In this document: one piece after another, positions 60,269 to 64,000 of the stretch
How the letters are laid out: each line of letters starts with the position of its first letter
How positions within the stretch are numbered: position 1 is the stretch's first letter
Assembly: GCA_016715285.1 (NCBI GenBank)
Contig: JADKAO010000006.1
Span: 248,001-312,000 of the forward strand
Length of the DNA stretch: 64,000 nucleotides
Direction of reading: 5' to 3'
Source: Actinomycetales bacterium
Lineage (GTDB): Bacteria; Actinomycetota; Actinomycetes; Actinomycetales; Dermatophilaceae
Position numbers and translations under genes: made by a program
The notes under the pieces: generated by a model
What the model was told of the DNA's origin: nothing
The model's database searches: none
The model's input: the letters and a program-made list of their open reading frames with translations, nothing else

Positions 60269-61665
60269 CGTCAGTCGTGTCGGCCCACCCGCCCGCTGAA
60301 GTTGTCGTCGATCACGGCCCGCGGTTGTTAGCAAGCATCGGGGACACGATGAAACTCGCGACGCACCGCGAGCTGTGGTCCGATCCGCGCTTGTCTCGCG
60401 TAGCCACTGGTCAGCTCATCGAATGGGCTCGAGCGGTCGGGATAGCCGGCCGCGGCGGGGCTGGGTTTCCGTTTGCGACCAAGCTCGCGGCAGCGGTGAA
60501 AGCTGCTGGGTTGGTGCGACGTCCTGTCATCGTGGTCAATGCGGCTGAGGGTGAGCCGGCCAGCGCCAAGGATTTCGCACTGGCGCTCACGGTGCCTCAC
60601 CGCGTCCTCGACGGGGCCGCGGCGACGGCATACTCATTGCGCTGCAACGAAATTCACGTGGTCGTCCCTCGTGACCGGCCGCTCGTGGGCGAGGCCCTAC
60701 GTGCGGCGATTGCGGAGCGGCGTGACGCGGGAGAGCGGTTGTCGTGGAAGGTCACCGAGACCGGTCCCGGCTTCGTTGCCGGGCAGGCTCGGGCGGTGAT
60801 CGAGGCACTCTCGGGGCGTCCGGGGTTGCCGACGACGGCTTGGCAGCCGGAGGCGGTTTCCGGCTTGCGCGGGCGCCCGACGTTGCTGTCCAACGCTGAG
60901 ACCTGGGCTCAGGTTGGCGCGCTCGTGACGCTGGGTCCGGAAGCCTATGCCGGGTTGGGCGCCGATGCCGAGCCCGGAACGACGTTGCTCAGCCTGTCGG
61001 GGCTGCCCGGGCTCGCACCGGGGACAGTACGGGTGGTTGAAGTGCCTTACGGGACTCAGTGGTCTGAAGTGCTGGGGGATGCGGTGTCGCGACCCGTGCT
61101 TGTGGGGGGGTTCCACGGCACGTGGGCACCAGGTGGGGCACTTGCGAGTATGCGGGTGAGCCGGGTCGCGATGGGCGCGATGGGCGCGATGGGGCTGACG
61201 CTGGGGGCGGGGGTGGCGGTCTTGTTGCCGGACGGCGAGTGCCCGGTGGCGGTAACGGCGGCGATCACGGCATACCTCGCGAGTGAATCTGCGGGGCGAT
61301 GTGGGCCATGTTTCAACGGGCTGCCGGTGCTCGCAGCGGAAGTGTCGGCGCTCGCCGGGTGCGACGTGGGCGCTTCGTACACGCGGATCCGCGATCTCCT
61401 GGGCCTCGTTGAACGTCGGGGTGCATGCGCGCACCCGGACGGGACAGCGCGCTTGGTGCGTTCGATGGTGACCGTGTTCGAAGACGAAGTCGTGGCGCAC
61501 TTAGGTGGCGTATGCCGCATCGCTGAGGATGGCCTCCGAGCCAGGATCGGTGAGGGCATGGCAACGGGATTAGCTGGCGTTGGGGTCCGTGCTGGGGTCG
61601 GTGCCGAACCCCGTGCCGAGGCCTGTGGCGAGGCCCGTGCTGAGACTGGGGTCGGGCGGCCATGA
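60265..61665 (+). CDS. NuoF/RnfC-like flavoprotein (NADH dehydrogenase 51 kDa-type)
   Basis: A 466-residue protein. GIAGRGGAGFPFATKLAAAVKAAGLVRRPVIVVNAAEGEPASAKDFAL matches the FMN/NADH-binding Gly-rich segment of the 51 kDa subunit, and ESAGRCGPCFNGLPVLAAEVSAL (CxxC) with a later GACAHPDGTARLV (Cys) gives three of the Fe-S ligand Cys. It likely accepts electrons from NAD(P)H or ferredoxin and passes them to the membrane partner. A small MGAMGAMG repeat is encoded near 61170-61190. The final 40 residues are low-complexity. Confidence 0.85.
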   Translation: MTSVVSAHPPAEVVVDHGPRLLASIGDTMKLATHRELWSDPRLSRVATGQLIEWARAVGIAGRGGAGFPFATKLAAAVKAAGLVRRPVIVVNAAEGEPASAKDFALALTVPHRVLDGAAATAYSLRCNEIHVVVPRDRPLVGEALRAAIAERRDAGERLSWKVTETGPGFVAGQARAVIEALSGRPGLPTTAWQPEAVSGLRGRPTLLSNAETWAQVGALVTLGPEAYAGLGADAEPGTTLLSLSGLPGLAPGTVRVVEVPYGTQWSEVLGDAVSRPVLVGGFHGTWAPGGALASMRVSRVAMGAMGAMGLTLGAGVAVLLPDGECPVAVTAAITAYLASESAGRCGPCFNGLPVLAAEVSALAGCDVGASYTRIRDLLGLVERRGACAHPDGTARLVRSMVTVFEDEVVAHLGGVCRIAEDGLRARIGEGMATGLAGVGVRAGVGAEPRAEACGEARAETGVGRP

Positions 61666-61919
61666 GTACGTCGAGAACTGAAGCGCGGACTGGCACGACA
61701 CAGGCAGGGGGTCTCCGAATGCGAACGCTGCGAGTGGACTGGCCAGCGTGCAAGGGGCGCGGGGTGTGCGCCGAGGTGCTGCCAGAACTCATTGCCCTTG
61801 ACGAGTGGGGCTATCCCATCGTGGGTGGCCCCGTGCCTGACGACTTGCGCGACCTGGCGGTGGAGGCCGTCGCCGCGTGCCCGCACGCAGCCCTCAGACT
61901 CCTGACAGCACGCGCCTGA
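61662..61919 (+). CDS. Ferredoxin, 3Fe-4S type
   Basis: An 85-residue protein. CKGRGVCAEVLPELIALDEWGYPIV...AVAACPHAALRLL shows Cys-x5-Cys and a distant Cys-Pro, the ligand pattern of single-cluster [3Fe-4S] actinobacterial ferredoxins. The first 18 residues are polar and may not belong; an ATG further in (MRTLRVDWPACKGRG) would give a shorter form. It overlaps the NuoF-like gene, so the two probably form an electron pair. Confidence 0.88.
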   Translation: MSTSRTEARTGTTQAGGLRMRTLRVDWPACKGRGVCAEVLPELIALDEWGYPIVGGPVPDDLRDLAVEAVAACPHAALRLLTARA

Positions 61920-61960
61920 CCTGTGGAGCAGCTGCCAACGCGCAGCTGACTCGCTGACGC

Positions 61961-62580
61961 CGAGCCCACTGCAGTCGATGCCCAGCGACGCGGCATACCT
62001 GCGAATTCGGTATCGACTCCTGCCGAGCCCACTGCAGTCGATGCGCAGCGACGCGGCATACCTGCGAATTCGGTATCGACTCCTGCCGAGCCCACTGCAG
62101 TCGATGCGCAGCGACGCGGCATGCCTGCGAATTCGGTATCGACTCCTGCCGAGCCCACTGCAGTCGATGCGCAGCGACGCGGCATGCCTGCGAGTTCGGT
62201 ATCGACTCCTGCCGAGCCCACTGCAGTCGATGCGCAGCGACGCGGCATACCTCCGAATTCGGTATCGACTCCTGCCGAGCCCACTGCAGTCGATGCGCAG
62301 CGACGCGGCATACCCTGCGAATTCGGTATCGACTCCTGCCGAGCCCACTGCAGTCGATGCGCAGCGACGCGGCATGCCTCCGAGTTCGGTATCGACTCCC
62401 GCCGAGCCCACTGCAGTCGATGCGCAGCGACGCGGCATACCCCGAATTCGGTATCGACTCCCGCCGAGCCCACTGCAGTCGATGCCCAGCGCGGGCATGC
62501 CGATCGGTATGCGAGCCACTGCAGTCGAGGCGCAGCGACGCGGCATGCCTCCGAATTCGGTATCGACTCCCTCCGAGCGC
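61961..62580. repeat. Tandem array of about ten 63-base units
   Basis: Unit starts, at GCAGTCGATG, are 61971, 62034, 62097, 62160, 62223, 62286, 62350, 62413, 62474 (a shorter 47-base unit) and 62521. Most spacings are exactly 63. Each unit carries CTGCAGTCGATGCGCAGCG, a CGGCATACC or CGGCATGCC word, and a GAATTCGGTATCGACTCC arm. It lies between convergent genes. The spacer is conserved, so this is not a CRISPR array. Confidence 0.95.
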
Positions 62581-62619
62581 CGGCGGGTGGCGGACCCCGC
62601 GGTCGGGGAGCTGGCTGGG

Positions 62620-63831
62620 CTATGCGGTGAGGGACTCGCGGATGGAACTGGCGATGAGGGCGATGTCGTCCTCAGAGGCCACGATCGGGGGTGCGAGGCG
62701 GATCGTGGACCCGTGCGTGTCTTTGGCGAGGACGCCGCGGTCGGCCATGCGGTAACAGAGTTCCTTGCCGCTCATCATCGCCGGGTCGATGTCGACGCCG
62801 GCCCAAAGACCGCGGCTGCGGACTTCGAGGACGCCGTGACCGACGAGGCTGCGGAGTTCGCTCGTGAGGATCGCGCCGAGGCGGGTCGCACGCTCCTGGA
62901 ACTCACCGGTCGCGAGCATGGCGACGACTTCGCGGCCGATCGCGGTGGCAAACGGGTTGCCGCCGAACGTCGACCCGTGCGAGCCAGGCGTGATGACGCT
63001 CATGATGTCGCTGTTGGCGGCGATCGCTGACAACGGGATGATGCCGCCACCGAGGGCCTTGCCCATGACGTAAATGTCGGGGACGACGTCCTCGTGATCG
63101 CAGGCGAAGGTGCGGCCGGTGCGGGCGAGGCCGGACTGGATTTCGTCGGCGATCATGAGGGCGGTGCGCTCGGTGCAGAGGGCGCGGACGTCGCGCAGGA
63201 AGCCTTCGGGCGGGATGACGACGCCGCCCTCGCCTTGGATGGGTTCGAGCAGGACGGCGATGGTCTCGTCGGTCATGGCCGCTCGCAGCGCGTCGATGTC
63301 GCCGTAGGGGATGACGAGGAAGCCGGGGGTATAGGGGCCGTAGCCGTCGCGCGCGACCTTGTCGGTCGAGAACGAGACGATGGTCGTCGTGCGGCCGTGG
63401 AAGTTGCCGCCCATGACGATGATCGTGCCCCAGTCTTCGGGCAGGCCCTTGACGCGGTGACCCCAGCGGCGGGCGACCTTGATCGAGGTCTCGACGGCTT
63501 CAGCGCCGGAGTTCATCGGGAGGATGAACTCCTTGCCGGTGAGCGCGGCGAGGTCACGGACGAACGGGCCGAGCTGGTCGCTGCGGAACGCGCGGCTGGT
63601 CAGCGTGAGGTTGCGGAGTTGGCGCTCGGCGGCGGCGATGAGACGCGGGTGACCGTGCCCGAAGTTGAGCGCGGAGTAGCCCGCGAGCGCGTCGAGATAG
63701 CGGCGCCCGTCGACGTCCTCAACCCACGCCCCTTCACCTTTGCGGATGACGATGTCCAGCGGCGAGTAGTTGTTGGCCGCGTGACGGGTCTCCAGATCGA
63801 TGAACTCGGAGGCATGCGCTGAGGGGATCAT
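62620..63831 (-). CDS. rocD: Ornithine aminotransferase
   Basis: A 403-residue class III aminotransferase. NYSPLDIVIRKGEGAWVEDVDGRRYLDALAGYSALNFGHGHP is the ornithine aminotransferase N-terminus; NSGAEAVETSIKVARRWG, EPIQGEGGVVIPPEGFLRDVRALC and IADEIQSGLARTG with the PLP lysine in VMGKALGGG follow. It converts ornithine plus 2-oxoglutarate to glutamate semialdehyde plus glutamate. ATG 63831 is chosen; the longer frame upstream lacks a ribosome-binding site. The 63832-64000 gap holds two more GTATGCCG copies and no gene. Confidence 0.94.
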   Translation of the reverse strand: MIPSAHASEFIDLETRHAANNYSPLDIVIRKGEGAWVEDVDGRRYLDALAGYSALNFGHGHPRLIAAAERQLRNLTLTSRAFRSDQLGPFVRDLAALTGKEFILPMNSGAEAVETSIKVARRWGHRVKGLPEDWGTIIVMGGNFHGRTTTIVSFSTDKVARDGYGPYTPGFLVIPYGDIDALRAAMTDETIAVLLEPIQGEGGVVIPPEGFLRDVRALCTERTALMIADEIQSGLARTGRTFACDHEDVVPDIYVMGKALGGGIIPLSAIAANSDIMSVITPGSHGSTFGGNPFATAIGREVVAMLATGEFQERATRLGAILTSELRSLVGHGVLEVRSRGLWAGVDIDPAMMSGKELCYRMADRGVLAKDTHGSTIRLAPPIVASEDDIALIASSIRESLTA

Positions 63832-64000
63832 CGTGCGCTTTCGCTGTCGGGGCAAGGCCCTCCAAGTATGCCGTGCTCGTGTTCGCGACCGCGCGCCGAT
63901 CTCGTGCGCCCTCTGATTGCGTCTCCGTGAGGGTATGCCGGGCTCGCGACCGTGCACCCGGGGTCCCCAGACTTCGCCCGTTTGCATCCTCGATGTTGAC

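Noticed and set aside
61056..62546. Long minus-strand frame with repeated GMPRRCASTAVGSAGVDTEF units
   Set aside because: The 63-base repeat is divisible by three, so frames stay open on both strands. It overlaps the NuoF-like and ferredoxin genes and has no start or codon signal of a real gene.
61961..62580. Possible CRISPR array
   Set aside because: The whole 63-base unit is conserved, with no unique spacers, and no cas gene is in the window.

Overview
The window is chromosomal DNA from a high-GC actinobacterium, most likely a member of the Micrococcales near the Intrasporangiaceae/Dermatophilaceae (family-level placement is inference). The pointers are the PstP-FhaB-FhaA block followed by tRNA-Leu(CAG), a gene order typical of actinobacterial oriC-proximal regions, a complete actinobacterial-style hut cluster, an F420-type nitroreductase homologue, and frequent GTG/TTG starts with 1-4 base start/stop overlaps.

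Layout. 1-3531 (minus strand): an FtsW/RodA-family gene cut by the window edge, phosphatase pstP, fhaB and fhaA (Ser/Thr kinase signalling for cell-wall growth). 3814-3896: tRNA-Leu. 4398-12665: a type I restriction-modification locus, hsdM-hsdS-(AlbA_2/ATPase-like gene)-hsdR, followed by a YefM/RelE-type toxin-antitoxin pair (12775-13298). 13389-18583: poorly characterised genes, including a secreted toxin-like gene interrupted by a 578-base tract made almost only of G and C. 18682-22889: a SWIM zinc-finger gene coupled to a large partner. 23115-27521: two divergent secreted Ig-like proteins. 27669-29374: a LuxR-type regulator whose second HTH domain is split off by a one-base frameshift. 30117-43366: mixed housekeeping genes (phosphoesterase, lipase-like hydrolase, glutathione peroxidase, F420-type reductase, VapBC, two tandem paralogous propeller-like proteins, DUF72, CNNM transporter, lipoprotein, cysteine-desulfurase-like enzyme, NUDIX, Na+/H+ antiporter). 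43516-54131: histidine utilisation (IclR regulator, hutH, hutU, an M20 amidohydrolase, hutF, a LysE exporter, hutI), interrupted by a VapBC pair and a small membrane protein. 54254-61919: CHAD protein, a two-component system, and an electron-transfer cluster (ApbE, ferric-reductase-like membrane protein, NuoF-like protein, 3Fe-4S ferredoxin). 62620-63831: ornithine aminotransferase.

How the genes work together. The hut genes convert histidine to glutamate by the HutF route. No HutG is present, and the M20 amidohydrolase encoded between hutU and hutF is the natural candidate for the last deformylation step. rocD, near the cluster, would also feed glutamate metabolism.

The most striking property is not a gene. 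The 8-base word GTATGCCG (reverse complement CGGCATAC) occurs about 105 times by hand count, where about two would be expected, on both strands equally, inside and outside genes, and once as an inverted pair forming a terminator-like hairpin. This resembles DNA uptake sequences or the cyanobacterial HIP1 repeat. A second family, palindromic elements of about 50 bases bounded by TCGATACC and GGTATCGA, lies in intergenic gaps, has been tandemly amplified in frame inside a cysteine-desulfurase-like gene, and is related to a 10-unit array of 63-base repeats at 61961-62580.
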